NCBI GenBank assembly: GCA_003142185.1
Contig: PLOR01000103.1
Span: forward strand, 1 to 35,636
DNA: 35,636 nt
Reading direction: 5' to 3'
DNA from: Bryobacterales bacterium
Lineage (GTDB): Bacteria > Acidobacteriota > Terriglobia > Bryobacterales > Bryobacteraceae
The notes under the pieces: model-generated
The model's input: only the letters and a program-made list of their open reading frames with translations
What the model was told of the DNA's origin: nothing
Databases searched by the model: none
Made by a program: the position numbers and the translations under genes
Shown here: in pieces, positions 14,826-24,985 of the stretch
How positions within the stretch are numbered: the first letter of the stretch is position 1
Layout of the letters: the number at the start of each line of letters is the position of its first letter

Positions 14826-15971
14826 TTACCCTCCGCGCGCCACGTCCTGGTAAATCTCGAGCACCTCGCGGGCGGAGCGCTCCCAACTGAAGCGGGCGGC
14901 TTGCGCGCGTCCGCGGCGGATCAGTTCGGCGCGCAGCGGCTCGTCGGTCAGCACCTCGCGGATGCCGCGGGCGATATCGAAAACGTTTCCCGGGTTCACC
15001 AGCATGGCTGCGTCTCCCGCCACTTCAGGCAGCGAACTCACGTTGGAGGTAACCACCGGAGTGCCGCAGGCCATCGCTTCGAGCGGCGGCAAGCCGAAAC
15101 CTTCATGGCGCGAAGGGAAGACGAACGCGGCCGCCGATTCGTAGAAACAGCGCAGCGTGTCGAACGGCACGAAGCCGAGGAAGCGCACGGCGTGCTCCAT
15201 CTTGCTCTTGAGCACGGCCTGCCGCACTGCCGGATACTGCGAGATGGTGTCGCCGATGATCACCAGGCGCAGGTCGCCATAGACCGGGTGCGCCGCCAGT
15301 TGCTCGCGCAACACGGCAAAGGCTTCCACCAGCCGCGGGATGTTCTTGTGATGGCGGATGGCGCCCGCGTATAGCAGGAACGGGCGGTCGATCTGGTAAC
15401 GCTCCATGATGCGGCGGCGCTCTTCCTCGCCGGCGGCCGGATCGCGTCCGAGAAAGCCCGGATCGGGGGCGTTGTAGACGCGCGTGATGCGGCCAGGAGG
15501 CACGTCCAAGAGGTTCTCGACATCACGCTTGGTGGCCTCGGAAACCGCGATCACCCGGCTGGCGCGGGTGAGGCCGCGGCGGAAACGGAAGCGGCGCAGA
15601 TACATGTGCACGGCGGAAAGCTTCCGCTCGTCATAGAACAGGTTCACCATGTCGTGGATGGTCACCACGTAGGGCCGGATCATCAGCAGCGGCACGCGGT
15701 TCAGCGGAATGTGCACCAGGTCCGGCTTGAGACGCCGCAGAAAAAGGGGAAACAGCAAGTGATCCGAGTAGGCGTGATCGTCCCCCGCGTAGATGGCGAT
15801 GCGGAAGTTATCCGGCAGCGTTCCCCACACGCGCGCCTCGCCGGGACCGGTGACCACGGTGTAGTGGTTCGCGGCATCGATCCGGCTGAGCGCGTGAACC
15901 AGGCTTCGGATGTAGGTTCCGATGCCGAAGTCCCGCACCCGGCGCCCGTCGATGACGATGTCCAGCGCCAT
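14826..15971 (-). CDS. GT4-family glycosyltransferase
   Basis: A 381-residue GT-B fold enzyme starting MALDIVIDGRRVRDFGIGTYIRSL, where the glycine loop near the N-terminus (FGIGTY) is typical of mannosyltransferase-like GT4 members. FLLYAGAIRHHKNIPRLVEAF opens the C-terminal donor domain. FVFPSRHEGFGLPPLEAMACGTPVV carries the E-x7-E motif that binds the nucleotide sugar, split here as EGFGLPPLE. The start lies 29 nt after the glyA stop, so it is probably cotranscribed with rpiB and glyA. Longer upstream readings in this frame run through glyA out of its coding frame and are not real. Donor and acceptor are unknown. It does not look like SqdX, in spite of sqdB being 4 kb away. Confidence 0.88.
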   Translation of the reverse strand: MALDIVIDGRRVRDFGIGTYIRSLVHALSRIDAANHYTVVTGPGEARVWGTLPDNFRIAIYAGDDHAYSDHLLFPLFLRRLKPDLVHIPLNRVPLLMIRPYVVTIHDMVNLFYDERKLSAVHMYLRRFRFRRGLTRASRVIAVSEATKRDVENLLDVPPGRITRVYNAPDPGFLGRDPAAGEEERRRIMERYQIDRPFLLYAGAIRHHKNIPRLVEAFAVLREQLAAHPVYGDLRLVIIGDTISQYPAVRQAVLKSKMEHAVRFLGFVPFDTLRCFYESAAAFVFPSRHEGFGLPPLEAMACGTPVVTSNVSSLPEVAGDAAMLVNPGNVFDIARGIREVLTDEPLRAELIRRGRAQAARFSWERSAREVLEIYQDVARGG

Positions 15972-16000
15972 GACTGGAAAGTTGGCGGGCCCGAAAAGGC

Positions 16001-17320
<1,320 letters not shown>

Positions 17321-17345
17321 GACTATCGAAATTCTCCGTTCCTGC

Positions 17346-17804
17346 TTACGGCCGCTCGCGGCCGGGCGCCTGTTCCAACTGTGCGATCTTGGCCACGCGG
17401 CGCGCGTGGCGGCCTCCGGCAAAATCGGTGTGCAGAAAGATGCGGGTCAGATTGTTCGCCTGCTCCTCGTCTACATACCGGGCGCCCAAGGTCAGCACGT
17501 TGGCATCGTTGTGCTCGCGGGTCAGCCGCACTTCGTCCTCGGAAACGGCCGGCGCCGCGCGCACGCCCGCGATTTTGTTCGCCGCCATGGCCATGCCGAT
17601 GCCGGTGGAGCAGACCAGGATACCGCGGTCGGCGCGCCCGGCGGCAACTTCGCGCGCCACCGGCTGCGCATAATCCGGGTAATCGCACGATTCCGCGCTG
17701 GCCGGGCCGAAATCGGTTACTTCGTGCCCCTCACTGGCCAGAGTCTGCCGTAGCTTTTCTTTCAAGACAAATCCGGCGTGATCCGCGGCGATAGCGATTC
17801 TCAT
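17346..17804 (-). CDS. rpiB: Ribose-5-phosphate isomerase B
   Basis: A 152-residue cytoplasmic enzyme interconverting ribose-5-phosphate and ribulose-5-phosphate. It starts [18 protein letters not shown], with the substrate-binding D8-H9. The catalytic cysteine is C65, followed by the anion-binding loop [25 protein letters not shown] is the other family signature. An upstream in-frame extension of about 40 residues is antisense to proS and was rejected. It is the first gene of the rpiB-glyA-GT4 unit and could also use the ribose-1-phosphate-derived ribose-5-phosphate of the salvage operon. Confidence 0.94.
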   Translation of the reverse strand: MRIAIAADHAGFVLKEKLRQTLASEGHEVTDFGPASAESCDYPDYAQPVAREVAAGRADRGILVCSTGIGMAMAANKIAGVRAAPAVSEDEVRLTREHNDANVLTLGARYVDEEQANNLTRIFLHTDFAGGRHARRVAKIAQLEQAPGRERP

Positions 17805-17818
17805 TTGGAAAGACTTCA

Positions 17819-17824
17819 ATTTTA
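17819..17824 (-). promoter_or_regulatory. Possible extended -10 promoter element for rpiB
   Basis: On the minus strand the sequence TGGTAAAAT contains the extended form TGn-TAAAAT, about 15-20 nt before the rpiB ATG at 17804. No good -35 hexamer is seen at 16-18 nt spacing, so this is tentative. The proS start is 35 nt away on the other strand, making this a compact divergent promoter region. Confidence 0.3.
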
Positions 17825-17858
17825 CCATGCTAAGATCAAGGTTTACCCCTCTCAAACT

Positions 17859-19562
17859 ATGCTCTGGAGCAAGCTGTTTATTCCCACGCTGCGCGAGGTG
17901 CCCGCCGAGGCCGAAGTTGCCAGCCACCAGTTGCTGTTACGCGCCGGATATATTCGCCAGCTCTCCGCCGGTATCTACAGCTTCCTGTTTCTGGCGCAGC
18001 GGTCGCTGCTGAAGATTCAGAACATCGTGCGCCAGGAAATGGACGCAATGGGCGCGCAGGAGTTTTCTCTCCCCGCCCTGAATCCAGCCGAAGTGTGGCA
18101 GGAATCCGGCCGCTGGGACGTGATGGGCGACAATCTGTTCCGCTTCAAGGACCGTTTCGGCCGCGACATGTGCCTCGCCATGACACACGAGGAAGTCATG
18201 ACCGCGATCGCGCGCGGCGAGCTGCGCAGCTACAAACAACTTCCGCAGATCTGGTACCAGATCCAGACCAAGTTCCGCGATGAGCCGCGGCCGAAATCCG
18301 GCCTGCTGCGCGTCCGCGAATTCATGATGAAGGATTCCTACACCTTCGACATGGATCAGGCCGGCCTGGATGCGGCTTACGACAAGCACTACAAGACTTA
18401 CGGCCGCATCTTCGACCGCTGCGGCCTGGCGTACACGGCCGTGGAAGCGCACTCGGGGGCGATGGGCGGCAGCCAGTCGCACGAGTTCATGGTGGCGTCG
18501 GAAGCCGGTGAGGACTTCGTGGCGCGCTGCCCGAACTGCGGCTATTCCGCCAACCTGGAAAAAGCGGCTTCGGTTCCCGCCGCGCCGGCCGCCGCCGATC
18601 CCGCCGGCGACCTTAGCCCGGAGGAGTTCCACACGCCCGGCCGCAAGACCATCGCCGAAGTGGCCGCCTTCACGGGCCTGCCCGAGACCTCGCAAATGAA
18701 AAGCCTGGTGGTGGTGGCCGACGGCAAGCCGGTGCTGATCCTGTTGCGCGGCGATCACCAGTTGAGCGAAACCAAGGCGGGCGCCATCGTGAACGATCCC
18801 GAGTTCCGCCCGGCACAGCCCGAGGAGATTCGCCAGTGGTTCGGCGCCGATGCCGGATCGCTCGGGCCGGTGGGCCTGCGGAACATGCCCATCTTGGCCG
18901 ACCGGGCGCTCGAAGGGCGCCGCAACATGATCGCCGGCGCCAACAAGAACGATTACCACCTGCGCCAGGTGACGCTCGGCGAGGATTTCCAGGCCGAGTT
19001 CCACGACCTGCGCCAGGTGGTCGCGGGCGACGCGTGCGCGCGCTGCGGCGGCACGCTGGCGGTGGTCAAGTGCGTCGAAATCGCGCATATCTTCAAGCTC
19101 GGCTATAAGTATTCCGAGCCGATGGGGCTGCGCGTGCTCAACGCCGACGGCAAGGAAGTCACGCCCATCATGGGCTCCTACGGCATCGGCATCGGGCGCA
19201 TCCTTAGCGGCGTCATCGAGCTCAATCACGACAAGGACGGGATGGTGCTGCCGCCTTCGATTGCGCCCTTCGAGCTGATCGTGACGCCCGCCAATAACGC
19301 CGACCCGGCGCAAAGGGAGACCGCGCACGCGATCTACCAGGAATCGCTCGGGCTGGGCATCGACACCCTGCTCGACGACCGCGACGAGCGGCCCGGCGTG
19401 AAGTTCAAGGACGCGGACCTGATCGGCGTGCCGTTCCGCGTAGTGGTCGGCAAGAAGCTCGCCCAGGGCAAAGTGGAACTGGTGGAGCGCAGTACCCGCG
19501 CCGCCATCGACGTCGCCTCGGGCGAAGCCGCCCGCGCGGTTCTCAAACGCTTGGGCCGTTGA
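17859..19562 (+). CDS. proS: Prolyl-tRNA synthetase, bacterial type with editing domain
   Basis: A 567-residue class II aminoacyl-tRNA synthetase, the normal length of the long bacterial form. ATG 17859 gives [19 protein letters not shown], the expected N-terminus; an in-frame upstream start would overlap rpiB. Class II motif 2 spans about residues 139-163 ([23 protein letters not shown]). An insertion of about 150 residues after it is the editing (INS) domain, which removes mischarged alanine. [12 protein letters not shown] near residue 445 is motif 3. The C-terminal anticodon-binding domain ends normally. It is monocistronic or loosely linked to sqdB (243 nt apart). Confidence 0.96.
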   Translation: MLWSKLFIPTLREVPAEAEVASHQLLLRAGYIRQLSAGIYSFLFLAQRSLLKIQNIVRQEMDAMGAQEFSLPALNPAEVWQESGRWDVMGDNLFRFKDRFGRDMCLAMTHEEVMTAIARGELRSYKQLPQIWYQIQTKFRDEPRPKSGLLRVREFMMKDSYTFDMDQAGLDAAYDKHYKTYGRIFDRCGLAYTAVEAHSGAMGGSQSHEFMVASEAGEDFVARCPNCGYSANLEKAASVPAAPAAADPAGDLSPEEFHTPGRKTIAEVAAFTGLPETSQMKSLVVVADGKPVLILLRGDHQLSETKAGAIVNDPEFRPAQPEEIRQWFGADAGSLGPVGLRNMPILADRALEGRRNMIAGANKNDYHLRQVTLGEDFQAEFHDLRQVVAGDACARCGGTLAVVKCVEIAHIFKLGYKYSEPMGLRVLNADGKEVTPIMGSYGIGIGRILSGVIELNHDKDGMVLPPSIAPFELIVTPANNADPAQRETAHAIYQESLGLGIDTLLDDRDERPGVKFKDADLIGVPFRVVVGKKLAQGKVELVERSTRAAIDVASGEAARAVLKRLGR

Positions 19563-21020
<1,458 letters not shown>

Positions 21021-21160
21021 CGGCGGCGCTCATGCGTTTTCTCCCGGGGCGCGTCGGAGCCGCGACCACAGGGAGCGGTCGGCGGCTGGGCCTTGACGGC
21101 ACCCCCATCGCATCCGCTCACTTCGCGAATCGTTGTCATCCGGATTCCGAAGTTGGATGC

Positions 21161-21298
21161 CTTGTATCAGGGCACGGCTTGAGCCGTGCCGCCGACAACG
21201 CACATTCTGAGGGCTTTAGCCCCTGTCCGCTGCTCAAGGGCTAAAGCCCGTCAACATCACACCGTTCCGGCACGGCTGAAGCCGTGCCCTGATACAAG
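21161..21298. repeat. Nested palindromic element, four mirrored hairpins, 20-bp perfect ends
   Basis: The outer arms CTTGTATCAGGGCACGGCTT (21161-21180) and its exact reverse complement (21279-21298) frame the element. Each arm also folds on itself: GGCACGGCT-TG-AGCCGTGCC (21171-21190) and GGCACGGCT-GA-AGCCGTGCC (21269-21288). Between them lie GGGCTTTAGCCC (21211-21222) and GGGCTAAAGCCC (21238-21249), which are both hairpins and reverse complements of each other. The whole is symmetric about its centre. CTGTTTTTTC follows, so it may also end sqdB transcription. It lies between convergent genes in a 325-nt gap; the first 140 nt of that gap hold GC-rich sequence without a gene. Confidence 0.85.
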
Positions 21299-21345
21299 AC
21301 CTGTTTTTTCTTGGTCCTCCGCTGTTCATACGCTGTTCCTTGCGT

Positions 21346-22242
21346 CTATAAGACGCGCGGCTCCACGGCCATCAGTTGCTGAAACTCCGGCGTTTGACGC
21401 AGCGTGGCGAAATCGGAGTCTTCCGACCACGATGCTTTGCGATCCTTGTAGCCTTCCTCAAGCGACCGTCGCAGGTATCGAATCGCTAACTCGTTGCGCC
21501 CCTGCCGCGCGTAGAGCCTCGCCATGTCGAAATGAAAGCGCGCGCGCTCCTCCACATTGCGTTCCGACAGGATCTGCCCAACGGCCCCGCGGTCCTCGAA
21601 GACGTCGGGGTCCAGCCGCAGCGCCGTTTGGAAGCTGAGGTTGGCCTTCTCATAGTTCTTGCGCGCGAACCAGGCCATGCCCAGATTCATATGGACCGAA
21701 GCCGTGCGCGCCGAATCGGTCCCTTCCATTCTGAGCGCCTTGTGGTACCAGGATATGGCCCGGCGATAGTTTTTCTGGGAGTATTCGATCGAGCCCAGAT
21801 TGTTGGCCGCCTCCATATAAGCGGGTCTAAGGCGCAAGGCCTCCAGATACGCCTTGCGGGCATTCCCCAGCCGCCCCAACTGATGGTAGGCGATGCCCAT
21901 TTTATTGTGCAACGTTGCGTCGTTCGACGGCCCTTGAGCGTAGGTCTCCAGAGCCTCGCGGTAGTTTCTATGCAGCATCTTGAGGTCGCCTAATTCCTCG
22001 GGAGAAGCGGCGGACTGCAGGGTTTCATTCAATGTGGCTGCGGCAAGCTGGACAGGCGCAGCCGGGGAGCCCAAGCCATCCGCGGACCGCTCCGCATTCT
22101 GCGCCCTCGCGATTTGGCCCAACGCCGAGATTTCAAACAGCGCGAGGATTGCCGCTAACAGCCTCGGCGCTGCGAGGCGCCCTGGCGCGCCGTGCCCGAA
22201 CCGAACGGACATTGACGTTCTGGAACACGCTGATTTCTTCAT
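21346..22242 (-). CDS. Secreted tetratricopeptide-repeat protein
   Basis: A 298-residue protein. ATG 22242 has AAGGAG 9 nt upstream and gives MKKSACSRTSMSVRFGHGAP followed by a hydrophobic core (RLLAAILALFEISALG) and an ARAQNA cleavage site, a long but plausible signal peptide. From about residue 85 it contains TPR units, seen in LGDLKMLHRNYREALETYAQG, MGIAYHQLGRLGNARKAYLEA, NLGSIEYSQKNYRRAISWYHK, NLGMAWFARKNYEKANLSFQT and DMARLYARQGRNELAIRYLRR. It is probably a periplasmic scaffold. Its leader carries a copy of a 41-nt motif also found at the mocR/doxX promoter, so it may be under MocR control. Function unknown. Confidence 0.85.
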   Translation of the reverse strand: MKKSACSRTSMSVRFGHGAPGRLAAPRLLAAILALFEISALGQIARAQNAERSADGLGSPAAPVQLAAATLNETLQSAASPEELGDLKMLHRNYREALETYAQGPSNDATLHNKMGIAYHQLGRLGNARKAYLEALRLRPAYMEAANNLGSIEYSQKNYRRAISWYHKALRMEGTDSARTASVHMNLGMAWFARKNYEKANLSFQTALRLDPDVFEDRGAVGQILSERNVEERARFHFDMARLYARQGRNELAIRYLRRSLEEGYKDRKASWSEDSDFATLRQTPEFQQLMAVEPRVL

Positions 22243-22390
22243 TGGTAAGAACTCCTTGAGTGAAAGTTGGGGAATCGGCGGGGCGATGAGGCGCCTCCCC
22301 CTGATCATGAGCCGCCCTCCGCCCCGTGGAAACGTCAGCGGTGAAGACAACAAGCGGATTCCCCTTTGTATGTAGCTTACGGTCTCAGTT

Positions 22391-22431
22391 GTACGATGTA
22401 TAGAGCCATATTATTGAATTCCTTTGGACCA
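22391..22431 (-). promoter_or_regulatory. Candidate MocR operator B, upstream of the TPR gene
   Basis: On the plus strand the 41 nt have the form GTACGATG-N3-AGAGCCATATT-N10-TTTGGACCA, matching site A (23380-23420) at 29 of 41 positions with no gap, including an 11-nt and a 9-nt exact block at identical spacing. It lies about 150 nt before the TPR start and just after the doxX stop. On the minus strand it reads TGGTCC then TGGCTC 23 nt apart, like the direct repeats used by MocR proteins. Confidence 0.6.
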
Positions 22432-22468
22432 TTAGCAGCCACCGGAAGCTCCTCCGCCTGGCTCCGGA

Positions 22469-23278
22469 TCAACTCTCGGCTCGTACGGCGGATGAGGCTT
22501 CTGGAGGGGTCCGAGCCCAACCCCAGGAGGCATCCCGGAGCGATCTTGCGATGGCCCAAGCCGAACCCGCCAGCGCCGTCGCCACGAACAGCATGGTCCA
22601 TTTCAGCCGGCTGGCGGGTTCTGAGGCAACGCCCGGAAGGTGAACCAGGAGCACGAACAGACTGATCATGATTGCCTCCATGGTCGCCGCCAGGCGGGGA
22701 AAAATCGCGAACAGAATGGCGACACCCGCGGCGAAATGCCCCGCGCCCGTCAAGTAGGCAAAGCCTAAGCGGTCGGGAAGCCACGCTGGCACCATGCTGG
22801 CCGTGCCCTCCGCATACACGAAGTGCGACAGGCCTAACTCGAGGCACGAAACGGCGAACAGAAACCTGGCAATGCGCATGCCGCCGGCGAACTTCAAACT
22901 CAACCTGTCTCCCGGTCCCGCCAGCGAAACGAAGAGTATCCAGCCTCCGCACGTCAGCCAGGAGTTCTCGGCGAAGCCCATCCAACTGCCAACATTTAAA
23001 GGAGCCTGAACGGCGCGCGGGGCTTGCAGCAATAGCACCCAGCTCAGCATATAGATCGTCATGACCAGAGCGGAGGTCCTGGCGGTGGGCTTCACAAGCA
23101 TGCCGATGCCGCCTGCCAGCAAGAGGACGCCGGAGACGTGGGCGAGGCTTTCCCGCCAGGGGACCCACGCCGGCACGGGCTGCCACACAAACGCGAAATC
23201 GCCGGAGAAAAGGCTGAGAACGCCGAGACCCGCCAGGCCGGCGGCAAAGAGAAGATGATCGAGCCCTAACACACGCAT
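22469..23278 (-). CDS. DoxX-like integral membrane protein
   Basis: A 269-residue protein. ATG 23278 has AAGGAG 8 nt upstream and begins MRVLGLDHLLFAAGLAGLGVLSLFSG; longer in-frame readings lack a ribosome-binding site. It has about eight membrane segments arranged as two similar halves, each with a short loop containing W-P-A-W-x-P (PVPAWVPWRESLAH and MVPAWLPDRLGFAY). This duplicated pattern suits DoxX-like proteins, small quinone-linked or stress-related membrane proteins of poorly known role. It is divergent from the mocR-type regulator gene with 162 nt between starts and a candidate operator there, so it is the obvious regulatory target. Confidence 0.75.
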   Translation of the reverse strand: MRVLGLDHLLFAAGLAGLGVLSLFSGDFAFVWQPVPAWVPWRESLAHVSGVLLLAGGIGMLVKPTARTSALVMTIYMLSWVLLLQAPRAVQAPLNVGSWMGFAENSWLTCGGWILFVSLAGPGDRLSLKFAGGMRIARFLFAVSCLELGLSHFVYAEGTASMVPAWLPDRLGFAYLTGAGHFAAGVAILFAIFPRLAATMEAIMISLFVLLVHLPGVASEPASRLKWTMLFVATALAGSAWAIARSLRDASWGWARTPPEASSAVRAES

Positions 23279-23379
23279 CGTTGCAACTCCTTGACATATC
23301 GATGACGACACGAAGCCGCCGCATGCGGCCCCAGACAGGGAGCGCGCGTCGCCACTCTCGAAAGATATCGCCTGGCTTG

Positions 23380-23420
23380 GTACTATGGGCAGAGCCATAT
23401 TGCGAGGTTTTTTTGGACCA
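23380..23420. promoter_or_regulatory. Candidate MocR operator A, between doxX-like gene and mocR
   Basis: GTACTATG-N3-AGAGCCATATT-N10-TTTGGACCA occupies 41 nt ending 20 nt before the mocR GTG. The same motif with equal internal spacing recurs at 22391-22431. On the minus strand, TGGTCC (23420-23415) and TGGCTC (23397-23392) are imperfect direct repeats 23 nt apart, about two DNA turns. The position fits autoregulation plus control of the divergent membrane protein gene. Confidence 0.65.
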
Positions 23421-23440
23421 CCTGACGGGGAGCGGGATCG

Positions 23441-24898
23441 GTGCCTAAAGGCGTCAGCGCTCTCGAACTCACTCTCAACGAACGGCCTCCGGGTATCGCA
23501 CTGACACGCTGGCTTCACGAAGAACTGCGCCACGCCGTTCTCGACGGCCGGCTGCGGCCTGGAACGCGTCTTCCCGCCAGCCGGGATTTCGCGCGTCAGT
23601 ACGGCGTCTCGCGGGGAACCGCGGTCACTGTTTTTGAGCAACTACTGAGTGAAGGCTACTTGCGGAGCCAGGTCGGCGCGGGCACTTGGATCAACGAACG
23701 ATTGCCCGAGAATCTCTTCGGCGCCAAGCGGCCGCCAGTCGCTGTAGTGAGCCGCCCGGCGCGCCTGAGTAAGCTAAAGTTCCCGCACCCGGCGCGCCCG
23801 TTCCGCGCGCATGAACCCGCCATCGCGGAGTTCCCGGTCGAGGTCTGGGCGCGCATCGCAAGCCGGCGTTTGCGGCGCGTCACCTCTGCCCTGTTGGCAG
23901 GCGGTGACGCGCGCGGATACGGCCCGCTCTGCACTGCCATTGCCGAGTATCTGGGCTCATCGCGTGGCGTGAATTGTTCGCCGGAACAGGTGGTGATCGT
24001 GTCCGGCGTCCAACAGGCGCTCGACCTGCTGGCCCGTCTTCTTCTGAAGCCTGGTGACGCTGTCTGGATGGAGGATCCCGGATACTTCGGAGCCATCACG
24101 GCCTTCACCAATGTTGGCGCCAGGATCATCCCCGTGCCTGTCGACGAGCACGGCATCTCGGTTTCCAAGGGCAAACAACTGTGTGCGCGCGCCAAGGGGG
24201 CGTACCTGACTCCGGCGCACCAATTCCCGCTGGGAATGACGATGCCACTGGAGCGGCGTCTGGCCATCCTGCGGTGGGCGCACGATGCCAGGGCTTTCCT
24301 GATCGAAGACGACTATGACAGCGAGTTCCGCTTTCAAGGGCGGCCGGTGCCTTCGCTCCAGGGCTTAGACAAAGGCGAGAGCGTGATTCTTCTCGGTACC
24401 TTCAACAAACTTTTGTTCCCTTCGTTGCGTTTGGGTTATGTGGTCCTGCCTCCCGCCCTGGTAGATCCGTTCCTCGCCTTCCGTTATGGGACCGACCTGC
24501 ATCCCGCCGGCCTCGACCAGTCGATTCTCTGCGACTTCATCGTCGAGGGACACATGGGACGCCATATCCGCCGTATGCGCGAGCTCTATGCCGCCAGACT
24601 GGCTGCTCTCCAGGCCGGGGGCCAGCGATACTTAGGCGGATTGCTCGATATCTCCCCCATCCAAGTGGGACTCTACACGGCGAGTTTCCTGCGGAATGGC
24701 ATGACCTCTAGGGAGGCGGAGACGAGAGCGACAGCCCACGGCATCGAAACCATGGCGCTCAGCCGCTTCACACTGAAGCGCAACGACGTGCAGGGCTTGC
24801 TGCTGGGCTTCGCCGCGTTCGATGAGCGCCAGATCCGCCGCGGTCTCGAGGGCTTGGCCGCCGCGCTGGATCGAAAGCAAGGCGAAGCCGCCGGTTGA
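23441..24898 (+). CDS. MocR-type regulator: GntR winged helix fused to a class I aminotransferase domain
   Basis: A 485-residue transcription factor. A GTG start at 23441 is preceded by GGGGAG 9 nt upstream. Residues about 18-85 are a GntR winged helix (LHEELRHAVLDGRLRPGTRLPASRDFA then VSRGTAVTVFEQLLSEGYL). From about 130 onward it is a fold-type I aminotransferase domain with the PLP-binding lysine K323 in GTFNKLLFP, the phosphate-contact region SLRLGY, IEDDYDSEFRF (289-298) and TPAHQFPLG. All key PLP residues are present, so PLP or an aminated form is the likely effector. Members include PdxR, GabR and TauR; which effector applies here is unknown. Genes of the PLP pathway are not adjacent. 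Confidence 0.92.
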   Translation: MPKGVSALELTLNERPPGIALTRWLHEELRHAVLDGRLRPGTRLPASRDFARQYGVSRGTAVTVFEQLLSEGYLRSQVGAGTWINERLPENLFGAKRPPVAVVSRPARLSKLKFPHPARPFRAHEPAIAEFPVEVWARIASRRLRRVTSALLAGGDARGYGPLCTAIAEYLGSSRGVNCSPEQVVIVSGVQQALDLLARLLLKPGDAVWMEDPGYFGAITAFTNVGARIIPVPVDEHGISVSKGKQLCARAKGAYLTPAHQFPLGMTMPLERRLAILRWAHDARAFLIEDDYDSEFRFQGRPVPSLQGLDKGESVILLGTFNKLLFPSLRLGYVVLPPALVDPFLAFRYGTDLHPAGLDQSILCDFIVEGHMGRHIRRMRELYAARLAALQAGGQRYLGGLLDISPIQVGLYTASFLRNGMTSREAETRATAHGIETMALSRFTLKRNDVQGLLLGFAAFDERQIRRGLEGLAAALDRKQGEAAG

Positions 24899-24985
24899 AA
24901 GTCGCTCAGCCGCACCGCCGGAAAGCCGAGTGAATACCAGTTACCATCTTGCTTGGTGTAATCATGCTTTTCCGTGGATAAGAAG

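Noticed and set aside
14826-15971. GT4 gene as sqdX partner of sqdB
   Set aside because: Its N-terminus (IDGRRVRDFGIGTY) resembles mannosyltransferase-type GT4 enzymes, not SqdX, and it belongs to the rpiB-glyA unit on the opposite strand.
22391-22431. Reading operator B as the start of a small peptide (MALYIVQLRP)
   Set aside because: Site A also contains ATGGCTCT, and a few differences fall at third positions, but neither copy has a ribosome-binding site and the conserved TGGTCCAAA block lies outside any such frame, so an operator is the simpler reading.
22377-23324. 315-codon minus-strand ORF overlapping the DoxX-like gene
   Set aside because: Frame-shifted shadow, Arg-rich, while the other frame gives regular membrane helices and has a good ribosome-binding site.
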